Notes under the pieces: generated by a model
What the model was told of the DNA's origin: nothing
The model's database searches: none
Seen by the model: the letters and a program-made list of their open reading frames with translations, nothing else
Program-made: the position numbers and the translations under genes
Shown here: piece by piece, positions 32,508 to 43,300 of the stretch
Numbering within the stretch: position 1 is the first letter of the stretch
Layout of the letters: every line of letters begins with the position of its first letter
Assembly (NCBI RefSeq): GCF_028502605.1
Contig: NC_079236.1
Location: 1,674,001 to 1,738,000 of the forward strand
Direction: 5' to 3'
Length of the DNA: 64,000 nt
From: Trichoderma breve
Taxonomy: Eukaryota > Ascomycota > Sordariomycetes > Hypocreales > Hypocreaceae

Positions 32508-35141
32508 ATGACATCCAGCAAGCCTATCGCCAGTCGCCCTTATATTCCTGGCGGCCTGGTATTGAGCGACTTGAAGAAGTACCAGCAGCTTGAACGCTTT
32601 TATACACAAAACATGGGCTTCATTGAAGAGGCTCGCAAATTACTCTCTCAATACGTCCGGAACCCTCCGGATTTTGAAAAGAGTATCCTCGTTAAACCTC
32701 GACCATCGAACAACGAACACCCAAAGTGGACATGGAAACCGTTGAGGGGCCGAATGTGGAGGTTGTCTGGCATCAGAGGCAAGAAGAGAAAGCGAGAAAG
32801 CGATGATGGATGCTTTCATCCACAAAAAAACAGACTACTCGAAGGAGGCGCGATAAAACAAGTCACGGAGGAGGAGATGAAACACGACGATATAAAACCT
32901 CGCAGTTTACGCGAAATCCTTTACCCTGAGCTCGAAGATTGGGGCATAGATCCTGCAGAATGGCCGACATTTGCATTAGAAGAACTAGAGGCTGAACAGG
33001 AGAAAGAGAGGAAGAAGAAGGAGCAAGAGGAGAAGGAGAAGGAGAGCTTTGGAGACTTAACATCGGACTTGAGCGACACATTGGACAACCTCACAATCTT
33101 CGATGGCGACGACACTGTCATGCGTACGCCTTATACGAGTTCTGAATTTGGTAATGATTCCGAAGTATCTATGATGGAAAGCATTTCGGACTGGGGAGAC
33201 TGGTACCGTGCAAGAAGACGCGATTTCGACAGCTCAATCACAATTCCTCTTCGCATCGATGTTGACGATGTCGATATGGATGAACTTCCTATTGACAGCG
33301 GAGGCACCTTGAACGAATTAATTTCTCTTGCCGGTCAAGCTCCTGTTGTTCCTGAAGGTTTCATCATGAACGAATTATTTGGTCTTCCCGGTCAGGATCC
33401 TTTTATTCCTGGAGATGTCATCCTGGAAGAATCATTTCCTCTTCCTGGTCAAGCTCCTGTTATCCCTGAAGATGTTATCCTGCAGGAAGTGTTTCCTGCT
33501 CCCGATCATGCCCCTGTTGTTCCTGAGGATGCCATCCGGAAAGAATCATTTACTTCTTTCCGTCAAGCTTCTCTTTTTCCCCAGGACATCATTCTGAAAG
33601 AATCGTTCCCTCCTCCCGATAATGCTCCTGCTGTTTCTGGAGATGTCATCCCTCAAGAATCATTTACCCCTTTCCGTCAAGCTTCTCTTTTTCCTAAAGA
33701 CATCACCCTGAAAGAATCGTTTCCTGCTCCCGATCATGCTCCTGTTGTTTTTGAGGATGTCATTCTGAAAGACTCGTTTCCTCCCCCTGGTTACGCTCCT
33801 GCTGTTCCCGAAGATGTCATCTGGAAAGAATGGACTCCTCCTCCCGGTCAAGCTCCCATTGTTCCTCAAGATGTCATCCTGCAAGATGTGTTTCCTGCTC
33901 CCAATTATGCTTCTGCTGTTTCTGAAGGATGTATCATGAACCACTTATTTCCTCTCTCCGGTCAAGCTCCTTCTTTCCCTGAAGGTGTCATCTTGAACGA
34001 ACCGTTTCCTCCTCCCGTTCATGCTCCTGTTGTTCCTGTCGATGCCAGACTGAAAGAAGTGTTTGGGACGTGGCAAGAATACCGCATGGAGGCAGCTCCG
34101 GAGCCTGAGTGCAGTATGGGAGTGAACGACGAGGCGGAAGATGCAAACGACGATGTCAGTATGAAAGCAGAGACTGAAGCGAGTTGGGAGACGGCGACGG
34201 AAAGAGGAATTGGTGCCGAAAGAGAAGTTGAGGGCGATAATAAAGCTGCAGCCGAAAATGATGCTGAAGCCGAAAAAGACATCGAGTTTGAGCAATGTGC
34301 GGGATTTGTATGGGAAGAAACGGGCAAAGTAACAACGGAGGGCAAAGCAAACGTCGGCAAAAGGACTTATGACGCGTTCGAAGAAGCCGAGGTGGAAGAT
34401 GCAGATGCCAGTGCCAGTGGTGAAGAAACAGGCACAGTAAAAGCAACCGTCGGCAAAAGGACTTATGAAGAGTTCGAAGAAGACGAGATAGACGACGCAG
34501 ATGCCAGTGCCAGTGGTGAAGAAACAAGGATGATTCGGGTGCCAGAAAGAACAGAGACAGAGACAGAAACGGCAGATTACAGTACACAAGTGGAAGAAGC
34601 AGAGGAGAAGAAAGGTGTAAAAGAAACAGACGACGTTGAAAGAATGGAAGCCCGCGAACCTACACCTGAAGACGCAATGGAAGGCCTCGAGGAGATGACA
34701 TCGGAAATAGCTTATATGAACATAGTGGCAAGCGAACCAGAGCCGGCACCTTCAACGCCAACACCACCTTCAACACCAACACAAGCATCAAGATTGATGC
34801 GAAAACAAAGATCTTTAGTGACACCAACACCGCCTTCAACACCAACACCAGCATCAAGGTCGGTACCAAAACCAAGATCTTCAGTGCCAGAATCAGCAGT
34901 TGCAGGTGAAGTTGCAGATGAAAAGGCTGAATTGGAGTTTGCATATCGAGAAATGCAGTCGCTAGCCGACCAAGTTGACAACATTGCCGACAATGACTAC
35001 GGCTATGCGATTGAACTATGTGACAGCTGCAGGCAGGTAGACGAGGATATAGCAGAGCACGTCCGAGATGTGCGAGAAAGGATTATGGAAGAGTTGCTGG
35101 TAATTGAGCAGAAGCTTCGACCTTATTGTATTGGAGAGTGA
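32508..35141 (+). CDS. Orphan acidic protein with 19-residue tandem repeats
   Basis: Predicted 877-aa, single-exon protein with no family I recognise. It starts at a good ATG (32508). Residues 1-110 are basic and contain a possible nuclear signal (GKKRKRE). Residues 155-185 form a charged Glu/Lys coiled-coil-like stretch. Residues 269-519 are 13 tandem 19-residue units (ESFPxPxxAPVVPEDVILK). Residues ~610-675 hold a second duplication containing VGKRTYxxFEExE. Residues ~745-790 are Ser/Thr/Pro-rich (PSTPTPAS), followed by a probable helical C-terminus with SCRQVDEDIAEHVRDVRERI. No signal peptide or membrane segment is seen. Long intact frame and codon pattern support a real gene; function is unknown. 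Confidence 0.75.
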   Translation: MTSSKPIASRPYIPGGLVLSDLKKYQQLERFYTQNMGFIEEARKLLSQYVRNPPDFEKSILVKPRPSNNEHPKWTWKPLRGRMWRLSGIRGKKRKRESDDGCFHPQKNRLLEGGAIKQVTEEEMKHDDIKPRSLREILYPELEDWGIDPAEWPTFALEELEAEQEKERKKKEQEEKEKESFGDLTSDLSDTLDNLTIFDGDDTVMRTPYTSSEFGNDSEVSMMESISDWGDWYRARRRDFDSSITIPLRIDVDDVDMDELPIDSGGTLNELISLAGQAPVVPEGFIMNELFGLPGQDPFIPGDVILEESFPLPGQAPVIPEDVILQEVFPAPDHAPVVPEDAIRKESFTSFRQASLFPQDIILKESFPPPDNAPAVSGDVIPQESFTPFRQASLFPKDITLKESFPAPDHAPVVFEDVILKDSFPPPGYAPAVPEDVIWKEWTPPPGQAPIVPQDVILQDVFPAPNYASAVSEGCIMNHLFPLSGQAPSFPEGVILNEPFPPPVHAPVVPVDARLKEVFGTWQEYRMEAAPEPECSMGVNDEAEDANDDVSMKAETEASWETATERGIGAEREVEGDNKAAAENDAEAEKDIEFEQCAGFVWEETGKVTTEGKANVGKRTYDAFEEAEVEDADASASGEETGTVKATVGKRTYEEFEEDEIDDADASASGEETRMIRVPERTETETETADYSTQVEEAEEKKGVKETDDVERMEAREPTPEDAMEGLEEMTSEIAYMNIVASEPEPAPSTPTPPSTPTQASRLMRKQRSLVTPTPPSTPTPASRSVPKPRSSVPESAVAGEVADEKAELEFAYREMQSLADQVDNIADNDYGYAIELCDSCRQVDEDIAEHVRDVRERIMEELLVIEQKLRPYCIGE
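33312..34067 (+). repeat. 57-bp coding tandem repeat, 13 units without indels
   Basis: The position-3 aromatic (F/W-type position) of each 19-residue unit falls at residues 291, 310, 329, 348, 367, 386, 405, 424, 443 (T here), 462, 481, 500 and 519 of the orphan protein, an exact 57-bp register. A higher-order 114-bp duplication is visible: two copies of a unit starting ESFTxFRQASLFP followed by ESFPxPDxAP. Copies have diverged at the DNA level, so the array is not very recent, yet no indel has broken the period. Confidence 0.9.
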
Positions 35142-37626
35142 GACTGAGAAATGAAAGGGGATGTGGACATGGAGGATGAGGTGTCTACTTGGCCTTTCTT
35201 ATGTATATGTTTTCTTTCTTTCTTTTCTCTTTTGTATCCATCATGGCTGGTTTTGTCTCTCATGGTTTTTATTGTCTGATACCCCCATTGGAGGCTTCGA
35301 TGGCGGGGATGTTACTGTGCGAAGGATACCTATTCTCTTTCTGTCAATATCTAGTGGCTGGTCCATTTCCGCTCGTACAGCGTCTTATTAGCCTGGCGCC
35401 TATGAAAGATTAGATGTGAATAATGCCTTTGTCCTTTTGTGTTTGAGTGACTCCTATACATCGATTTATTACAAGTATTATTGGGAAACAATACCATTCT
35501 TCATGAGTATCAACTATTTCCGCGTGCTCGTTATACTTAATACCTACCTCATGTCCTCGGGCAGCAGTGGTGATGCGAGCCCACAGATTCAGCGCCCCCT
35601 GACCATGGGCGCCTACGGAAGGGAAGTCTTTGTGGCCAATGCGCATGTTTTTGCTAGATTCCCATCAATGACCTGTTAAGTCTGGCTGTCGCGTGCTCAC
35701 CATGGAATGCAGCCACATCATCAATTTGGAGGCAGAGGCGTTTCCCTCGAGTCCAAGCTCGTGCAGTCGGAGCAGCAAATGGACCACAAGAAAAGAACGC
35801 CCTTGCGCGAGGCATCAGCAGACTTCTTCGTACAGAGCCGTCAATGTGCGAGGCGAGCTGCAAGGCATGCGCGGATTAGTCGTAACGAGGACTTTCCAGG
35901 AGTCCCAGTTGCCAATACTTTCCGACTGGCCAATGAGTTGGAGGGCCTAATACGAGTACGTTTCTAAGCAAGGTGTGACAGAAGCTTGTATCACACGGGG
36001 GAGATATGAAGGGGTTTTGGGCATGTGGTTGGTTGTTGGCCAGCAAAGGAATTGGGTGCAAGGGGCCTTGGATATCGTCTATCATGAAAGGCATTCTAAT
36101 TTTATCACTGCCAGGTCATCATCACTCACAAAGCAAGGAGGAAGACGAGACGCCGCTCATCACATCACTTTCTCAACAAACAAAGGCAAAAGACGTGACA
36201 GAGATGGAGACCCGTGCCGCCTTGAGCGTGCAGTGACCATTCTTCTACTACAGCGCTCTGGCTCAGCGAGTATTGATTGACACAGCGAAAGGGGCCTTGG
36301 CTGCATGCTTGTTGCCATTCATTCAGCCGCAGCTGGACAAGCAAACAGGCGAATCGGCGAGGCGGCGGCTGTTTGTCTTGTTAGTTACATTAGTTTAGGT
36401 AGTCGGCGGGAGATGCCGCAATGTTACGTGTAATAAGACCAGCATGTCGTGATATAAGCGGCCGGCGGTCGTGGCGCCACTTGCAAGACGTACGAGTACC
36501 ATCTGCGGTAAACGGCGGCCTTGAATCGAGGCAAGCGGCGAGTATCACGATGGCCGAAAGGAATTTGGAGAGTGAAAGGTGAGGATGGGAATTGCAAAGA
36601 AATATATTGAAGATGAAAATCACGTAAACACACAAAGTATTACATGCAGGGCTTGTCTTGGCAGGCGGTGGACCGATGAAACGAGAGGCGGCAAAGTGCA
36701 AAGTACATCCAGACTCGTATATGTACGGATATCCGTGGAAGAGACGGAGTCATCTAGCACCGCGGAGGAATAAAAAGTAAACAGTAATGCCTTACATGTG
36801 CCTTTGATATCCGTACATCTGCTTTTTTTTATCATTTTATCTTTGTATACCTGCGGTAGATGGGCATGAGTAGGAGCCATTGCCACTACCAATATCATTC
36901 ATTCCCCGGGCCTGTACTAAGCATATACGGGCAGTACCTAGGCCAATATTTCCCACCTAATAATCCCATCAACCCTGGCTGTCTTCCTTTTTTTTCACTC
37001 TTCCGGGGCTCGGTCTCGCACTTACTTTCCATGTCCCGGCAAGACTCGGCAGACGCCTATCAAAAGCAGCGCAGGCAATCAACAAACAAAACAAGCCTGA
37101 GACTGAGACATGCAGCCCAATTGCCTCTTTTTTCCTTCATTTCCCTCCAAGCGCTAACTTTGGGTCCGGGCTCTGACTCGGTGCGGCTGCAACAGCCAGC
37201 CTCGGCGAACCCGTGGTCGATATTACGGCTGTATTACCACACCTCCGCCTCAGCTGTCTCTTTTTATTTTTCTTGCTTTTTTTTCCTTTTTGCTTTTTTT
37301 TTTTCCCATTTATTTTGCTTTTGCCTCCAAACTCTGGTGTTTGATGCTAGTAATCATGGTTCCTCTTCTCCTCTTTCACATTTCCCTCGTCTTAACTTAA
37401 AGCCATTCAGCCCCCTCCCTCCGTGTTTAGCTGCCGAGATAGAAAGACAATAATATGCCACGATGCAAAGATTGGCGCCCATGATACCTATCCGGTGATT
37501 GATTATTAGCATCTATCTATCCGAGAGCCTATATTCCCACTTGCTGCCCTTCTAGCCTGCACCTCGCTGGTGTCTGGCATTCATCTTTGTCCGTCTTTTT
37601 CCTTTGTCTGCCCTTTCGTCGAAGGA
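35142..37626. other. Intergenic, upstream of the RING gene
   Basis: This 2.48-kb stretch shows no convincing gene. Near 37255-37312 there is a long pyrimidine tract (T-rich with C), typical of fungal promoters and 5' UTRs just upstream of start sites. Several short ORFs overlap on both strands but none has family signatures. Confidence 0.5.
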
Positions 37627-39599
37627 ATGCGTCAATCAATGGCTCCACGCCGAACATCTGGTTCGGGCTCTGGCTTTGACTTGGGCATGGAAACGCAACC
37701 GTCGTCGACTCTGACTTTCTCGACGTCTTCAGGATCGGCATCGACGTTACCGCCATCAGCACAGACACAGACACAGTCATCAGCATCAATATCAGCGTCG
37801 GCGTCGATTTTGCCGCCTTTGCATCGCTCGTCACGGCCACCTGCGCTCTCTGCGGCCTCTCTATTCTCAGCTTCAGCTTCAGCCGCTGCTAGTCCTGCCT
37901 CTGGTCCTCCTACTGCTACTGCTACTGCTACTGCTACTGCTACTGCTACTGCTACTGCATCGCCGTCCACCGCACCGCCGCAGCGACTCTCTTTTCCCTT
38001 TTCACCATTTCCAACGTCTCCCGCGGCTATTTCTCCCTCGGCCTCTGCGTTTGCACCGGCGTCTTCTACTGTCACTGCCGCTGCATCAGCATCAGCTTCA
38101 GCTGCTGCCTCATCACCATTTCCCACCACCTCCTCCACCGCCCGCCCGATTCTGCCGCCGTTGCCGCCGCTACCTCAGGTTTCGCCACTCAACCGATTCC
38201 TGTCGGAGCGGCCTCACTCACTCTCACATTTCTCCGAACTTGCCTCTCCACGGCCATTTCCAGTCACCCTCGATAGCCTCACCACGCTGCAGCCTGATCC
38301 CTACTCGCCCCTCAACTCGCCCTTCAGCCGCCATCCGCTGCTGCTTGGCCCGCAGTCGACGGGCTTTTGGTCGACTTACCGCACCCAGCTCCATCAGCCA
38401 ACCGACTGGCTGCAGGATGATTCTGCCGCACCAAACATCGGTGTCCTTGCTGCCAGAGCCTTTGGTTTTAACCTGAGCGACTTCGCATCCTCCTTGACGC
38501 CCTTCACTTCGCAGCCGCCCTTGCTCCAGTCACCGTCGCTGCCGCCGCGACGTTCCCCAGACCTTCGCTTCCCGTTCGACTCCGGCAGCTCTCCTGCGCC
38601 ACCTCCGGCTTCAATCGCGACCTCAGCATCCGCTTTGCAAGCCGCCTCCGCTACCACCTCGGCGTCTGCAGCGCCTTCTTCACGTCATCTTCATCACGCT
38701 CGCGCCCCGAGAGCAACATCCACTAGCCGGATTAGCGCTACGACCGATACTCCAGCCTCGCCACCAGCCTCCGGCCAAGGCTTCGCTCATCCTCCAAACT
38801 CTGCTGAAGCCGCTTTCGATAGCGATAACAGTGCCCTTGACGAAATTTTCTACGAGCTTGACGGCTTTCCAGGCTTCCCGCTGCCCATCGCCGATACTGC
38901 CAACTCGCCTTCTCTCTCCACATTCACCAACATGCCTCCGACATCAAGGCGATCGCTGCGCAGCCGGGCTCAGCAGCCGCCCGAAGATCACGACTCCTCA
39001 GCTTCTACTCCAAATGCCAGCAAACGGCGGAGGATCTCGACCTCTGCCGCTCAACCCACATCTTTAGAGACTGTGATAGATGACGACGACGGCGAAAACT
39101 GGCCCTTGTTCGGCTCTACCCCGCCGAGACCTGGGTCGAGCGCTGATTTGAAAAACGAGGATTTTACTACGATCGACCTCACCGAAGTTAACGACGTTCC
39201 CGAGGAGCTCAAAAAACCAGAGGTGGATAACAGAGTCAAACTGTCCGCGTTCCAGTGCGTAATATGTATGGACGATGTGACGGGGCTGACTCTCACGCAT
39301 TGTGGTAAGTTGTGCCTTGACTTACAAGCTGCGAACTGCAAACTGCAAACTGCAAGCTATGGTTATGATCTTCACGCAGACTGCTAACAAATTCCCCAGG
39401 ACACCTATTCTGTGCCCAATGCCTCTACTCCTCGCTTAGCATCGAATCAACAAGGGGCAAATGTCCCATGTGCAGAGCAAAGATCGACATGAAGCCTCGC
39501 GATAATTACTCAACAAAGACAAAAGGGTACTGGCCGCTGGAGCTGAAACTGATGACGAGAACGCGCCAAGGCAAACGCAAAGCGCAAGCCATGGAATAA
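37627..39599 (+). CDS. RING-finger E3 ubiquitin ligase, STUbL (Slx8)-like
   Basis: Predicted 625-aa E3 ligase. Exons 37627-39304 and 39400-39599; the 95-nt intron (G|GTAAGT...CCCCAG) splits the RING. Spliced, residues ~544-590 form a C3HC4 RING: CVICMDDV...THCGHLFCAQC...KCPMC, followed by RAKIDMKPRDNY and TKGYWPLELKLM, a C-terminal pattern like fungal Slx8 proteins. Acidic hydrophobic segments just before it (TSLETVIDDDD, FTTIDLTEVND) look like SUMO-interaction motifs. That combination suggests a SUMO-targeted ubiquitin ligase for genome maintenance; this is inference. Residues 1-420 are low-complexity Ser/Ala/Pro, including an (AT)n tract. The start is ATG 37627 (a second ATG at 37639); the frame continues upstream only to GTG. 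Confidence 0.85.
37912..37958 (+). repeat. Hexanucleotide microsatellite (ACTGCT)n in coding sequence
   Basis: About eight perfect copies of ACTGCT encode alternating Thr-Ala in the disordered N-terminus of the RING protein. As a 6-nt unit it can vary in length without shifting the frame, so it is likely polymorphic between strains. Confidence 0.9.
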
Positions 39600-40392
39600 T
39601 AACGCCATACTTACACCTCTTCTTCTTTTTGTTAACAACGCATTACGAACAATGATACCACTACCTGTTTGTACGGATACTTCAGCCAATGACGCCATTT
39701 TCATCCGTCTCGCCGTAACCGAAATACTCTCTTATATCATTTGGCAATACCATCACGACTCCAGCGATACGTCTCAAGGGCACAGACACGTTATTTATCG
39801 AGAACTGTTGCCACTCTTATATTCCCACTGCAGCAGAAGCCGCTAGCTAGACTCTCGATTGCTTTCGCATAAATATTCAGGCTTGCATATGACCATATAA
39901 CCTCTTTATATATAGCGTTACTATCACTACAAAAAAAGAGAAAAATATACTAAATTTGCAGTCAATCTATTTTGATATCCCTCCGTAAGAAGTCTGCATG
40001 TGAATTTCTCATGAAAGGCGACTGAAATTTGGAATGATAATTCTAGAAAGCACACACTAGGTTACCATGTTTCACTGTATCTGTGACTGCATCTTGATAA
40101 AGCTACTAGGTATAGACATCTATTGTCTCTAGACGACTTGCTTCCTCTTTCTCTACCACCACAATTGCTCCTACTGCTGCCATTCCTATGAATCCTGTAT
40201 GATTCGTGTCTGCGCAATCCTTTCCATGCAAACGCCCATCTTTTCTTACTTTCATTCAAGAAAAACGAGCAACAACTCAAAATCAAGAACCACAAAAATA
40301 CAAAGCACCTTGCCATTATCATGCCTTACATATTTCTTAAAAAAAAAAAAAAAACCTTAATAAAAACCCAGATCCTCTCTCACGCTTCTCGC
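39600..40392. other. Convergent intergenic region, RING / NUP192
   Basis: Both neighbours end here, so this 793-bp stretch carries two 3' UTRs. It is AT-rich with an A-run at 40339-40353. No gene is seen. Confidence 0.55.
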
Positions 40393-43300
40393 CTAATGAA
40401 ACAGCGGGTGGTCAAGCTGCTTGGGCTCTGGCAGGATATCATTTTCAAACTATGAGAAGATAAGGTTAGCACTTTCACGTAATTCTCTCAAAACGTCAGA
40501 AGACCCTTAAAAAAAGGGCTCATAAAAAAAAAGGGCTCAATGGCTTGAATTGGCTTACTTCCAAGAAGCTTGTTGCAGCAATGACGACCACCAGTGCGTC
40601 GGCGAGTTCTTCAATCCGCTCCTCTAGGCGGTCGTCTTCATTCCCCGTGCCAATGCCGGCGCTGCGCTTCAAAGCATGGCTGACAAGCATGCGATGATCG
40701 GTAAGGAACTTGCGTCCTTGCGTCACGTTGTTATTGCCGCGGCTGAGAATAGCTGCGCCAATGATACGGACAACTCTGGCAAGCAGGTCATAATGCTGCT
40801 CCAGGGCGCGAGGATTTGCTGCGTCGATCTGTAGTTCAGGGTCGGCGGCAAAGAGACCAGAGTTCTCGAGGGTACGGAAGAGGTTGGCGTGGAGGATGTA
40901 CTTGGCACCGGTGCGAGACTGGGCCAGCTGGAGGATGATGGAGAGACGGGCATTCTGGAAGTTTTGCTGATCGGTATTGTCTAGACATAAGGATCGTTAG
41001 CATTCAAGGCCGGCTTTAGGGTTTTGAGAGAATGGGAAGGGGGGACGTACTGGAAGCAAAGACATCATGCCATTCCTTCATAATATTTCGTAGAGAGTCA
41101 ATGAGGATACCGATGAAATTCAGCTTGTTAAGCGTCTCGACAATATAGCTCTCTCGCTCTTGGCTGTCCATGTGAACCAAAGCGCCCAGGAAGATCAGGG
41201 CCGCCGTCTGGCATGCCGGCTCTCCGCAGTAGGCATCATCGCAGACGACATTGATGAGTCGCTCACCATATACTTGAACAGTCTTGAACGTCTTTGGGCG
41301 GCTGGCGCTCAGTGGCCCAACATCTTCTGACATGCCCGTCAGATACCGGTAGCAAATCTCGTAATAGACAGATCTCAACTGAGGAGAACCTGCCCACTTG
41401 CCAATGGCCTGGAGACAAGTTTGGAAAAGCTGGTACAGCTTGTCGCTGACTAGATTGCCGATAGTTCTATTGCTTTTGTCATCGGCTGAAAGAGGCGAGA
41501 GATCAAGCTTGAAGAGCAAGACCCTTGCCAGCTTGGCCAGCTCCAAAGCTTCCTCTGGACGATCTGAAGCGAACATTTCCAGGCTTGGCAGAATAGCCTG
41601 CAATGCTTGAAGGAAGAATGAGGTCTGTGCTACACCTTTGTAGTCACAAGATTCAACCATGACCAGCAACACCTTGATCCATGACCGCAAGACTCGGAGG
41701 CATTGTGAAGAAATTTGCTTTTGTCTGTCAGACGAAATAAGATACTCCATAATCACAACCTCTTCTCTTTCGATAAGTGCCATGTCATTAGCTGCAATGA
41801 CTGCATTCTGCTGCGCTTCTCCTCTCTTTAGCAAAAGGATCTCTCTCACTCGCTCCAGGTTGTATACTTGGTTGCCGTCGGCATCGTGCTCTAAGCATGC
41901 AGAGAGATCCAGGTCTTTGTAGAATTGAATCGACGGCGGCGGGATCTCCCAAAATCCGTCTGGCAGGAGGAAGTCGAACAAATCAAATACAGTCGGGGTT
42001 TGTATTGTCTCATTGCTCTCTGAAACAATTTGGCCGTTGAGGGCATCAAATATGCGTCTCTTCACACCAGGCATACGTCCCTGTGCTATCTTGCAAAGTT
42101 CCATGGCTATGTATTCCATAGTCATACTTCGAAGAGTCAGAAACTCAATCAGCGTCACGGCTCCATCAGTCATTGGGAATTGTGAGTTTCCAACAGTCTG
42201 GCCTTCCCAGGACAGGTCTGGTTGGATAACCGTCTCACGAGTAAGAAGATGGAAGAGAAGTTCATTCTCTCGAAGCTCTCGGACGACAATTCCGGATGAC
42301 AGTGGTGAGCTCCAGAGAATATTTAATATACGCATCACGCGAGATTTGATGCCAATCAACCACTGTCTCATACCACCGAGTGCATCGTTGGAAGGAGACT
42401 CTAGCAGGAGCCCCAGTATACTGTGAAAGAGTGAGGTGCGGGATGCAAAAGAGCTGTTGACTTCGACCGAGAGCGAATCCAGTCCGCATTTGAAACCCAG
42501 CAGCAAGTGTGCAATGGTAGGCTCCTTTGGCGTCATTCGAAGGCACTGATATAAAAAGTCCAAGATATACACCTTTGTTACATAGAGAGGTGAATCTGCT
42601 CCGCTCCCAGCTTCAAGAGGCGTCATTACTTCGGCGATGAACGCTCGCGATATGCCTTCGTGCTCTCCATTTGCTTCCATGGCAACGATCGCTTTGTTTC
42701 TATGGGCGTGGCGAGTAGTTCCAGACCAGGCAGCTGTGATCTTGGATGATGAAGACATCTTCTCCAGCAACTTGAGACAGGCTAAAGTCAAGTCAGGGTG
42801 ACCAATGCCGCAGTACTTGCCCAAATCTACCACAAGATTCAATCTCGTCACCAGCCCATCCTGGAACGAGGCATACGCAGCATTGGCGACAGGTTGCCTA
42901 CGTGAACCAGACTGGGTTTTGATTAGCGGACGAACAAGGTCCAGGTAGGTGGTTTCAAGGTCCAGAACTTTCGTTATGACCTCTATCGCACGCAGCACAC
43001 CCAAGATGAGCGGTGAGTCCGGAGTCGCGTTACCGATATCGACAGACTTTTGGTGAATGGTGTTAAAGAGGGCCGTCATCACTTTGTCGTTAAACATCCA
43101 CTCCATCACCCGCGCAAAAGGATGCATCTTGACATATGTCGCCAAATCCGTCGTCGAGACTAACGAGTCGATAGCAATGTTTGTCTCGTTCGCCAAAACC
43201 AGGAGATCCTCGTTGAACGTGGTGAGGCAGGCAAGGATAAACTCCAGGCAGCTAAGTCTGAGCACTCTCGTTTGGTGAACGTCTTGAAGATCCTGGATCT

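Noticed and set aside
33945..34589. 214-codon Cys/Phe-rich minus-strand frame in the repeat-protein gene
   Set aside because: It is antisense to Glu/Lys/Ala-rich coding sequence and has no signal or known domain; the repeats explain its openness.
37632..38138. 168-codon Ala/Asp/Val-rich minus-strand frame
   Set aside because: It mirrors the Ser/Ala-rich repeats of the RING gene on the plus strand; the composition is a shadow of the low-complexity tract.
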